Assembly: GCA_029938605.1 (NCBI GenBank)
Contig: JAOZUO010000075.1
Coordinates: 1-36,377 of the forward strand
DNA length: 36,377 nt
Source: Deltaproteobacteria bacterium
GTDB lineage: Bacteria > Myxococcota_A > Polyangia > HGW-17 > JAJRWW01
Direction: 5' to 3'
Under the pieces are notes generated by a model. It made no database searches. It saw only the letters and a list, made by a program, of their open reading frames with translations, and had not been told where the DNA came from. Each line of letters begins with the position of its first letter. Position 1 is the first letter of the stretch. Below, one piece after another: positions 17,030 through 24,566 of this stretch. The translations under genes were made by a program, and so were the position numbers.

Positions 17030-17965
17030 ATGAGTAATTCTGAAGTGATCCGTATCGAAGGACTCACAAAAGAATACCCGGAGACCGTAGCTGTGGACCG
17101 GATCAGCTTCTCGGTGTCACGGGGCGAGGTGGTAGGATTTCTCGGGCCCAACGGCGCCGGAAAAACGACCACACTCAAGATGTTGACCTGCTTCATGCCG
17201 GCCACCTCTGGGAACGCCACCGTAGCCGGGTTCGATATCGCCACGCAGTCACTCCAGGTGAGACGTTCCATCGGCTACCTGCCGGAGCACAACGCTATCT
17301 ATGATGAGATGCGCGTGGCGGAGTACCTGCGCTTCCGGGCAGCGTTGAAGAAGGTTCCCTGGCGCAAGCGAGGAGAGTATGTGGATGAGGCCATCCACAT
17401 GTGTGGTCTCAAGGAGGTTGCCCAGCGGGTCGTCGGCCAGCTCTCCAAGGGGTACCGGCAGCGGGTGGGACTCGCCGACACCGTGGTGAGCAAACCTCCG
17501 GTGCTGATCCTCGATGAGCCCACCTCGGGCATGGACCCGGGGCAGATCGTGGAGGTGCGGGAGCTCATCCGGCATCTGGGCAAGGAGAACACGGTGCTGC
17601 TGTCTACGCACCACCTGCCCGAGGTGGAGCATATCTGCGACCGCGTGGTGATCATCGACCGGGGGCGCATCGTGCTCGACGCCACGCTGGCCGAGATCCG
17701 GAAGTCGCCGGAGGGGAAGAAGCGGAGCCTGGAGGAGGTCTTTCTGGATGTGACGGAGACGCCTTCGTCGTTCTGGCATCCGGAGGTCGAGGAGCCTGAG
17801 GAAGAGCCTGAGGAAGAGCCCAAAGAGAAACCTAAAGAAACACCTGAAGAAAAGCCAGAAAAAGCGCCTGGAAAAGAGCCTAAAGAGGAGCCAGAAGTAG
17901 AGCCAGAAGCAGAAAAAGACGAGAACGGGGATGGGGATGGGGATGCTGAGGAGGACCGCTCATGA
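17030..17965 (+). CDS. ABC transporter ATPase (GldA-like) with acidic tail
   Basis: This 311-residue protein powers an ABC-2 type exporter. It has Walker A GPNGAGKTT (residues 39-47), the signature LSKGYRQRVGLA, Walker B VLILDEPTSGMDP near residue 160 and the switch STHHL. It resembles the ATPase GldA of the gliding/export family in the arrangement with the next three genes. The catalytic part ends near residue 245. The last 60 or so residues are a low-complexity tail of Glu, Pro and Lys (EEPEEEPKEKPKETPEEKP), followed by an Asp/Gly end. Codons here shift to GAA and AAA, unlike the GC-rich codons around them, which suggests repeat expansion. Its stop overlaps the permease start by 4 bases (ATGA). 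Confidence 0.93.
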   Translation: MSNSEVIRIEGLTKEYPETVAVDRISFSVSRGEVVGFLGPNGAGKTTTLKMLTCFMPATSGNATVAGFDIATQSLQVRRSIGYLPEHNAIYDEMRVAEYLRFRAALKKVPWRKRGEYVDEAIHMCGLKEVAQRVVGQLSKGYRQRVGLADTVVSKPPVLILDEPTSGMDPGQIVEVRELIRHLGKENTVLLSTHHLPEVEHICDRVVIIDRGRIVLDATLAEIRKSPEGKKRSLEEVFLDVTETPSSFWHPEVEEPEEEPEEEPKEKPKETPEEKPEKAPGKEPKEEPEVEPEAEKDENGDGDGDAEEDRS

Positions 17966-18870
17966 GCTACACTCCAAACACCTTTGCATCTCTCGCCACC
18001 TGGCTCAATACGCCCAAGGGCTTTCTTATTACCATGTTGGGTGTGGCCGCGGTCCTGGTGGCGCTGGGTTTCTTTACCAGCACCATGACCATCGCCTGGC
18101 GGGAGCTGAAGCGTCACTTCCGCTCCCTGCCCTCCTACCTGGTGCTCGCCATGTTCCTGCTGTACCAGGGCGTCGTGTTCTTCATGTTGATCCACCTGCT
18201 CAACACGCCGAACGCCGAGCCGAGTCCCCCCATGCGTTGGTTCTTCGGCGGGGTGATCTGGTTCTATCCGTTGTTCGTCTTTGTGGTGTCCATCCTCACC
18301 TGCCAGCTCCTGGCCACCGAGCAGCGCGAGCGGACCATTGAGCCGCTCATGACGGCGCCCGTGAGGGAGTCGGAGGTGGTGCTGGGCAAATTCATCGGCA
18401 CCATGGGCTTCTTCATGTTCATGTGGGCCTGGACCATCGTCTACATCGTGATCCTCAAGTACGCCGGCGGGGGTCAGCAGATCAACCCGGGTCCCATCAT
18501 GGCCAGCTACGTGGGCACCATGCTCATCTCGGGTCTGGGCGTCGCGCTCGGGCTGTTCTTCTCGTCGATTACCCGGGACATCATCCTGTCTTTGGCCGCG
18601 ACCTTCATCAGCCTGTTCCTCGCCTTCATCGCCAAGCTCCTGATGGTCTTCGACGTGGTCAAGACCCAGGGGGACAAGCCCGGCAAGTTCATGGGCATCG
18701 TCTCTTCCGAGTGGGTGGTCAAGCTCCTCGAGCACACCATGATCATCGACTTCATGGATGACTTCTCCCAGGGCATCGTGGACTCACGAAACGTGATCTA
18801 CCTGCTGTCGGGTACCGCCTTGTGCCTCTTCGCCGCGGTGCGCGTCCTGCAACTCAGGAAGTGGAGGTAG
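17962..18870 (+). CDS. ABC-2 type permease (GldF-like)
   Basis: This 302-residue inner-membrane protein has about six hydrophobic helices. The family phrase TEQRERTIEPLMTAPVRESE between helices 2 and 3 is typical of the GldF/NosY class. A hydrophilic loop with DFMDDFSQGIVDSRNVIYLL precedes the last helix, as in that class. It forms the channel for the ATPase encoded immediately upstream, whose gene it overlaps by 4 bases; GAGGAGG lies 9 bases before its ATG. The substrate is unknown. Its gene is followed after 2 bases by that of the GldG-like protein. Confidence 0.92.
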   Translation: MSYTPNTFASLATWLNTPKGFLITMLGVAAVLVALGFFTSTMTIAWRELKRHFRSLPSYLVLAMFLLYQGVVFFMLIHLLNTPNAEPSPPMRWFFGGVIWFYPLFVFVVSILTCQLLATEQRERTIEPLMTAPVRESEVVLGKFIGTMGFFMFMWAWTIVYIVILKYAGGGQQINPGPIMASYVGTMLISGLGVALGLFFSSITRDIILSLAATFISLFLAFIAKLLMVFDVVKTQGDKPGKFMGIVSSEWVVKLLEHTMIIDFMDDFSQGIVDSRNVIYLLSGTALCLFAAVRVLQLRKWR

Positions 18871-18872
18871 CC

Positions 18873-20612
18873 ATGTCGAAGCTCAAGGACATCCCCAAGT
18901 CCCCAAAGAAATCGCCCCGACGCGGCTTCCTCACCAGCCGCTTCATCAACCATGATCTGGGCGGGACCCTCACCGGCATCCTGGATATTCTGGTGGTGTG
19001 CGGCCTGTTCATCACCGTCAACGTGGCAGTGTCCCGCCCAGGCTGCTCCTGGAATCACCGCGGGGACTGGACCGCCTTCGACCGCGCCAAGCGGGTCTTC
19101 GCCCTGTCGCCCAAGACGGTGAAATACCTCGGCGAGCTGAACAAACCGGTCACCGTGGTGGTCCTCTACGCGCCGCCCCAGGGCCAGAAGGACTACGCCG
19201 TAGCCGAGTCCGTCAAGGAGCTGCTCACCCGCATGGAGCGGCGCACCCGGTACCTGCGCGTGGAGAGCGTCAATGTCGTGAGCGAGCCATTCAAGGCCAA
19301 GAAGCTCCTGGACAAGCACAAGGTCAAGACCGACCCGGACGCCTTCACCAACCCGACCATCGGTGGCACCGGCGGTGGCCAGGTGTTCTTCATCAGCGAC
19401 AAGCGCAAGAAGTCCGTGAGCTTCAACGACATCGCCACCTACGCCCTCAAGAAGGAAAAACAGAAGGACCAGGCGAAGAACCAGTCGAAGAAGCCCCAAA
19501 CCGCTGACTACCGACTCCAATACTTCAGCGGCGAGGAGGTGTTTCTAAACGCCCTGATCACCGTCACCCAACAGCAGCAGCCCCGGGTGTGCTTCACCTC
19601 CGGCCACGGCGAGGCCTCCATCAAGGGCTTCACCGCCTTTGACCTCTCCTTCGCCGCGGAGCTGCTCAAGCAGCAGAACTTCGAGACCGAGACCGTGGAC
19701 AAGATCTCCGGTCAGGTGCCCGTGCGCTGCGACGTCCTGGTGGTGGCCGGGCCGCGGGTGGCCCTCGCCGAGAGCGAGGTCTCCTCCATCCAAACCTACC
19801 TGGCCCGGGGCGGCAAGCTCCTGTTCATGACCCGCACCCTGGACGTCACCGGCCAGGCCTGGTCCAGGTCCGGCCTCGAGGAGCTGCTCGCCAGCTACGG
19901 CGTCCGTGTGGAGGACGCCGCGGCCATCGACTCCAAAACGGCCATCCGCGGCATCCCGCCCAGGGACCGCACCATCTCCCCGGTGTCCTGGTTGGTGCGC
20001 GACGGCTGGAGCGCCAAACACCCCATCGGTCAGGCCATGCGCGGCAAGGTCATGCGGGTGGACTCCCCGCGCGCCCTGGTGAGCGTGCCACACCCGAACA
20101 TGGACACCCAGGCCATCCTCACCACCCAGTCCAAGGGTGCGGCCGCCTGGGGTGAACGGGACCTCTTCGGCTCCACGGCCCAATACGACGCCAAGCGCGA
20201 CATCAAGAGCCCCGTGGCCGTGGTGATGGCCAGCCGGGAGCTGGCGAAAAAAGGCGAAAAGAAGAGGCGCGCCCGGGTCATGGTGCTGGGCACGCACCTG
20301 CTGGTAGCGAACTATAAGCTGTCGCCGAACCAGCCCTCCTTCGACTACACCAAGGAGTTCGTGCTCATGGCCTTCAACTGGCTGGCCGAACAGGAGAGCC
20401 TCGTGGCCCTCGCCCCCCGGCGCCCCGAGCACGTGAAGCTGAAGCTGAACATCCAACAGGTGAACCGCATCGCCCGGCTGGTCGTGCTCTGGCTGCCCCT
20501 GCTGGCGGTGATGCTCGGGCTGCTCGTGTGGCTCATCCCCGGCGCGTCCTCAAAGCGGGGCCGTGCCCGAAAACTCGCCCGAAAGACCGATAAACCCGGA
20601 GGTGCGAAATGA
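18873..20612 (+). CDS. GldG-like ABC accessory membrane protein
   Basis: This 579-residue protein has one membrane helix near the N-terminus (about residues 34-53) and one near the C-terminus (about 530-552), with a large extracytoplasmic domain between. After the first helix, the motif FALSPKTVKYLGELNKPVTV is characteristic of GldG-type proteins (ABC-type uncharacterised transport system domain). The later FTSGHGEASI and RGGKLLFMT also fit that fold, which resembles a glutamine-amidotransferase-like domain. The ATG at 18873 has GGAGG 6 bases upstream, so the open frame starting at 18822 is too long. The stop overlaps the next start by 4 bases. It probably acts with the ATPase and permease in one complex. 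Confidence 0.88.
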   Translation: MSKLKDIPKSPKKSPRRGFLTSRFINHDLGGTLTGILDILVVCGLFITVNVAVSRPGCSWNHRGDWTAFDRAKRVFALSPKTVKYLGELNKPVTVVVLYAPPQGQKDYAVAESVKELLTRMERRTRYLRVESVNVVSEPFKAKKLLDKHKVKTDPDAFTNPTIGGTGGGQVFFISDKRKKSVSFNDIATYALKKEKQKDQAKNQSKKPQTADYRLQYFSGEEVFLNALITVTQQQQPRVCFTSGHGEASIKGFTAFDLSFAAELLKQQNFETETVDKISGQVPVRCDVLVVAGPRVALAESEVSSIQTYLARGGKLLFMTRTLDVTGQAWSRSGLEELLASYGVRVEDAAAIDSKTAIRGIPPRDRTISPVSWLVRDGWSAKHPIGQAMRGKVMRVDSPRALVSVPHPNMDTQAILTTQSKGAAAWGERDLFGSTAQYDAKRDIKSPVAVVMASRELAKKGEKKRRARVMVLGTHLLVANYKLSPNQPSFDYTKEFVLMAFNWLAEQESLVALAPRRPEHVKLKLNIQQVNRIARLVVLWLPLLAVMLGLLVWLIPGASSKRGRARKLARKTDKPGGAK

Positions 20613-23140
20613 CCATCCTGGGCATGCATCTTTCGACCCTGCTGTTTCTCATGTCCCTGGTCGCCTTCGTGGCCGGCATCCTCTTCCTGGCCACCGAGTG
20701 GCGTACGGGAGGGACCCGGTACGTCACGGCCAACGTGATCACCGGGACCATGGCCCTGCTGCTCGGGGTACACAAGTGGATCCACAAGCTGACGATCCTA
20801 CACGTGGTGGTGGTGGTGGCCTGCTACGGCGTGGCCCTGGGGCTGTTTCTACTCATCGTGCAGTGGCGAACCCGGGGTCCGCGGTACCTCGTGACGGTGA
20901 TCCTATCGAGCGTCACTCTGATCTTCGCCGGCTGGCAGCTCGGGTACAAGCCGCCACGCAAGCCCAAGGGGTACGAGTCGGTCAAAAACCGCGTGGTGAA
21001 GACCTTCGACCAGTCCAAGGCCACGGTCCTCACCCTGCGCCGCCACGGCAAGACGGTGACCCTCACCAAAAAGAAAGGTCAATGGCTCATCACCGTCCCC
21101 GTGGTCTTCCCGGCCGACGGTGACGCCGTGGAGAATCTGCTGACCGAGATCAAGATGCTCGACATGCACCGCACCCTGCCCGGCCCCCGCACCAAGGCGG
21201 CCTACGGGCTGGGCAAAAAGGCAGTGCAGATCATCGTCCACGGCGCCACGCCAAAGCCCCTCACGCTCACCCTCGGGGCCGCCGATGTCACCGGTGCGCG
21301 CATCTACCTCGCGGTGAACGACAACCCGAAGGTGCTGCTGGTCAACAAGCACTTCGTCGAGGCCATGAGCAAGGACACCGACGAGCTGCGGGAGTCCGCC
21401 GCCCTCTCCTTTAAGGAGAAAGACGTGCGCGGGGTGGACCTGGTCACCGCCACCGGCAAGCGCGCCCGGCTGACGGCGAAAAAGAAGGTGTGGACCCTGC
21501 ACCTGGGCGCCGATCAGCTCGGCCAGCGCGCCAACGCCAAGACCGCCGAGAACCTCGTGCGCAAGCTCAAGGATCTGCGAGCCACGAAGTTCCTGGCCGA
21601 CGGTGCCGCGGCCTTTGCGAAATACGGACTCCAAAAGCCACTGCAGACCATAACCGTGGACGACGGAGCCAAGCACGTGCTGGTGCTCGGCGGCCCCTGC
21701 CCCAAGCGGCGCAACGACCGCCTCGCCGGACGCCGGGGCCAGGGCCAGGGCCAAGGAATGTACCCAGCCGTCTTCTGCCTGCGCGCCAAGGAGCTCAAGG
21801 ACCTGGTGGTCAACCCTGACGACCTGCGAGACGCCCGGCTCACCGGCGTGGCCGAGGCCACGGTCAAGCGCATCACCCTCACGACGGGTGCACGAAAGCT
21901 CGACCTCAAAAAGAAGGACCTCGACTGGGAGGTGGTGACGCCCAAGAACGCGAAGCTGCCCAAGAGCCAAAAAGCCGCCGGCGTGGAGGTGGAAAAGTAC
22001 ATCCGAGAGCTCGGGGCCTTCACCGTGCTCAAGTTCCTGCCGCCGCCCGCCGAGGGGTTGGCGAAGTACGGCCTCGACAAGCCGCGGGCCGTGCTCACCC
22101 TCGTGGAGGACAACGGACGCAAGGAGATCATCCGTCTGGGCGGAGAGGACGCCGACAAGAACTACTACGCCCAGCGCTCCGGAGAGCAGATGGTGGTGGT
22201 CATTCACCGCTCCGCCGGCGACCTGATCCAGCCCACGCTCCTACGCTTCCGACAACGCAACCTCCTGTCCTTCCGCAAGGAGCCCACCGAGGCCGTGCGC
22301 ATCGTCGCCCGCTCCGGACCCATCACCGAGGAGGCCGTGTACGAAGGCGGCCTGTGGACCCTCAAGAGGCCCGCCCAGGTCAAGGTGGACATGGACGGCC
22401 TCGACGCGCTGCTCTCCGTTCTCGCCTTGCTCCAGGCCGAGCGGTTCGTCTCCCCCACCGCCAAACCCGCCCACGGCCTACAGACCCCCACCCGGATCAT
22501 CACCGTGGACCTTGAGGTCGAGGACATCGCCGCCGCCGCAAAGCCCGGCGTCACCCCCAAAACCAAGAAACAGTCACACACCATCAGAGTGGGCGCCGAC
22601 GCTCCCAAGGGCGGCTGCTTCGCCCAGATGCAGTCCTCGGGCGGCTCCACAACAACCACCACCCCGAACGGTCCCGTCTTCCTCCTGGCCGCCAACGCCT
22701 GTAAGGACCTCCGCGCCCTGCTGGCCAATCGCCGCCTGGCCGAGCTCCGCCTCTCCCAGGTGGCCGGCCTCCGACTCACCCGGGGCGGCGGCACCGAAAA
22801 ACTGGAGCGCCGCGACAAGCACTGGAACCGAACCAACGGCCCCCGGGTCAACACGACCACCGTAGAGAACCTGCTCACCGACCTCGCCCGAATGCGCGCC
22901 CTCCGCGTCGTCGCCTACGGTCTCCCCAAACCCCAGCACGGCCTCGCCCAACCCAAAATCGTCGTCGAGGTCCTCCTCAAGGACAACAAGAAGACCGCCA
23001 AGCCCATCCTCCTCAAGATCGGCGCCCCGGTAAAACAGGGCAACAAGGTCATCGGCCACTACGCCCTACGCACCGACCGCAAGCTCATCTACCTCCTGGA
23101 CATCCGAGACGTAGAGACCTTCCGCAAAGCCAAGTTCTAG
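20609..23140 (+). CDS. DUF4340-type protein with five repeated modules
   Basis: This 843-residue protein is the last member of the ABC operon. It begins with about four membrane helices (residues 7-28, 38-55, 60-80 and 88-110), followed by a large extracytoplasmic part. The family marker Tyr/His-Gly-Leu followed by Pro or Lys and a beta-strand recurs five times: YGLGKKAVQIIV near 197, YGLQKPLQTITV near 337, YGLDKPRAVLTL near 484, HGLQTPTRIITV near 621 and HGLAQPKIVVEV near 776. The spacing is 137-155 residues. DUF4340 proteins are usually shorter, with one helix and fewer modules. Co-occurrence with GldA/F/G-like genes is a known arrangement. The start overlaps the upstream stop (ATGA). Confidence 0.85.
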   Translation: MTILGMHLSTLLFLMSLVAFVAGILFLATEWRTGGTRYVTANVITGTMALLLGVHKWIHKLTILHVVVVVACYGVALGLFLLIVQWRTRGPRYLVTVILSSVTLIFAGWQLGYKPPRKPKGYESVKNRVVKTFDQSKATVLTLRRHGKTVTLTKKKGQWLITVPVVFPADGDAVENLLTEIKMLDMHRTLPGPRTKAAYGLGKKAVQIIVHGATPKPLTLTLGAADVTGARIYLAVNDNPKVLLVNKHFVEAMSKDTDELRESAALSFKEKDVRGVDLVTATGKRARLTAKKKVWTLHLGADQLGQRANAKTAENLVRKLKDLRATKFLADGAAAFAKYGLQKPLQTITVDDGAKHVLVLGGPCPKRRNDRLAGRRGQGQGQGMYPAVFCLRAKELKDLVVNPDDLRDARLTGVAEATVKRITLTTGARKLDLKKKDLDWEVVTPKNAKLPKSQKAAGVEVEKYIRELGAFTVLKFLPPPAEGLAKYGLDKPRAVLTLVEDNGRKEIIRLGGEDADKNYYAQRSGEQMVVVIHRSAGDLIQPTLLRFRQRNLLSFRKEPTEAVRIVARSGPITEEAVYEGGLWTLKRPAQVKVDMDGLDALLSVLALLQAERFVSPTAKPAHGLQTPTRIITVDLEVEDIAAAAKPGVTPKTKKQSHTIRVGADAPKGGCFAQMQSSGGSTTTTTPNGPVFLLAANACKDLRALLANRRLAELRLSQVAGLRLTRGGGTEKLERRDKHWNRTNGPRVNTTTVENLLTDLARMRALRVVAYGLPKPQHGLAQPKIVVEVLLKDNKKTAKPILLKIGAPVKQGNKVIGHYALRTDRKLIYLLDIRDVETFRKAKF

Positions 23141-23180
23141 CTCCTGAATTTCACCAGGCGGCCACTCGGGGACCAGAAAC

Positions 23181-23675
23181 ATGAGCAGCCCAAACCAGGA
23201 AATTGTCATGCGGCCCATCGGCGTAATTCGCTCGCCACACCGCACGCCGGCCGGGACTCCGATCCAGCCGACCTACGCCCAGGAGGCCGAGGGCGAGATC
23301 ATCGTTCATGAGGACTTTGAGCCGGCGCTCGCGGACATTGAGGGGTTCGAGCACATTTGGCTCCTGTACTGCTTCGACCGAGCCGGGCCGGTTAAGCAAC
23401 GGGTCGTGCCCTACCGTGATACGCGAGAACACGGCCTCTTCGCGACCCGGTCACCGTGCAGACCCAACCCCATAGGAATGTCAGTCGTTGGGCTCTTGGG
23501 CCGGGAGGGCAACGTGCTGAGGGTTCGCGGGCTGGACATCCTCGACTCGACGCCGCTGCTCGATATCAAGCCCTACGTCCCCGAGTTTGACGCCTACCCC
23601 ACCTCCAGTGCGGGCTGGCTCGACGACCGCCGCGAGGATCGACGCATGGCGGACGAGCGTTTCCACGACTCCTAG
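23181..23675 (+). CDS. trmO: tRNA (N6-threonylcarbamoyladenosine-37-N6)-methyltransferase
   Basis: This 164-residue protein matches the TrmO (TsaA/YaeB) family, which methylates t6A37 in some tRNAs reading ACN/ACY codons using S-adenosylmethionine. The recognisable stretches are PIGVIRSPHRTPAGTPIQP, the IEGFEHIWLLYCFDR segment, GLFATRSPCRPNPIGMSVV and the end motif DILDSTPLLDIKPYVPEFD. The C-terminal half of larger TrmO proteins is absent, as in many short bacterial members. A second in-frame ATG at 23208 starts MRPIGVIRSPH, has AGGAAA upstream and is an equally possible start. Forty bases separate it from the ABC operon, so it may be read through from it, but no functional link is apparent. 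Confidence 0.93.
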   Translation: MSSPNQEIVMRPIGVIRSPHRTPAGTPIQPTYAQEAEGEIIVHEDFEPALADIEGFEHIWLLYCFDRAGPVKQRVVPYRDTREHGLFATRSPCRPNPIGMSVVGLLGREGNVLRVRGLDILDSTPLLDIKPYVPEFDAYPTSSAGWLDDRREDRRMADERFHDS

Positions 23676-23691
23676 ACGGATGTTGCCAAAA

Positions 23692-23733
23692 GCTTGAGGT
23701 CGGAGGCTTGAGGTCGGAGGCTTGAGGTCAGAC
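23692..23733. repeat. Three tandem copies of a 14-bp repeat
   Basis: GCTTGAGGTCGGAG occurs at 23692 and 23706, with a third copy (GCTTGAGGTCAGAC) at 23720. The array fills the short gap between two convergent genes, and the last copy supplies the stop codon of the metallophosphoesterase gene. It may mark slippage. Confidence 0.85.
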
Positions 23734-24459
23734 GCCCAGGAAGAGGCGGTTGCCGAAGTTTCGTTCGAGGTTGGACTCGAAGATCTTGCGGGCGGAGGTC
23801 TCGATGTCGTAGGCGACCCGGAGGTACTCGAAGGTGCGGGTCTCGGTGTCGAAGATGGTGTAGCTGGCGCGGTTGTCGTAGTCGCGGGGTTGGCCCACGC
23901 TGCCCACGCCGATGATGTACTTGTGGTCCGGCCGGACCTGGAACTTGGTGGCCACCACCGCGTGGACCTCGGTGCGGCTCAGGGCGAAGGCCTTGCACAG
24001 GTGGGAGTGACCGATGAAGGTCACCGCGGCCAAGTCGTCGTAGTACGGCAGACAGCTCTGGGCCTGCTCGATGGAGAAGATGTAGTCGAACTCCTCGAGG
24101 TTCAGCGGAGAGCCGTGGCAGTAACAGCGGTCCTCCTCGCGAAACTCGTAGGGTAGGCCTGTCAGCCAGGCTCGATTGGCCTCGGTGAGCGCCGAGGAGT
24201 GGTTGTCCAGGACGTGACGACAGGCCTCGTAGTAGAAGGCGTAGTCCATGCGGTCGACCACGGCGGCGTCATGATTGCCGAGCACAGCGCGACCCGCCGC
24301 CTCGCGGACGATGTCACAGCACTCGTTTGGGCTCGCGCCGTACCCCACCGTGTCGCCCAGGTTGACCAGCTGGTCTACCCCGTGCTCCTTGAACTTGTCC
24401 ATGGTCGCCGTCAGCGCCTCTATGTTGGCGTGGACGTCGCTAAATATGCCAATTCTCAT
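23728..24459 (-). CDS. Calcineurin-like metallophosphoesterase (YfcE/MJ0936-type)
   Basis: This 243-residue cytoplasmic protein has the metal-binding motifs of phosphodiesterases: Asp8 and His10 in FSDVHAN, Asp36 in LGDTVGYG, Asn62-His63 in GNHD, a His in CYCHGSP and GHSH near residue 150. It should bind two divalent metals and hydrolyse a phosphodiester or phosphomonoester of unknown identity. Length and motif order match the Metallophos_2 group that includes YfcE and MJ0936. It lies downstream of the 1091-residue protein gene on the same strand, 107 bases away. The stop codon lies in a 14-bp tandem repeat, so the last codons may have been altered by slippage. Confidence 0.92.
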   Translation of the reverse strand: MRIGIFSDVHANIEALTATMDKFKEHGVDQLVNLGDTVGYGASPNECCDIVREAAGRAVLGNHDAAVVDRMDYAFYYEACRHVLDNHSSALTEANRAWLTGLPYEFREEDRCYCHGSPLNLEEFDYIFSIEQAQSCLPYYDDLAAVTFIGHSHLCKAFALSRTEVHAVVATKFQVRPDHKYIIGVGSVGQPRDYDNRASYTIFDTETRTFEYLRVAYDIETSARKIFESNLERNFGNRLFLGV

Positions 24460-24566
24460 ACAAATCCCGCTGCTTGTCCGATGGGCAGCCGCTTACCCAC
24501 GGCGTATACGGTACCCCAACCTAACTTCGGAATCAAGGCCACAAAAATATTCAGAGGGATAGCAAG

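Noticed and set aside
17299-18735. 478-codon minus-strand frame opposite the ABC genes
   Set aside because: It is His/Glu-rich and then Ser-rich from the mirrored acidic tail; the plus-strand genes have Walker motifs and ATGA overlaps.
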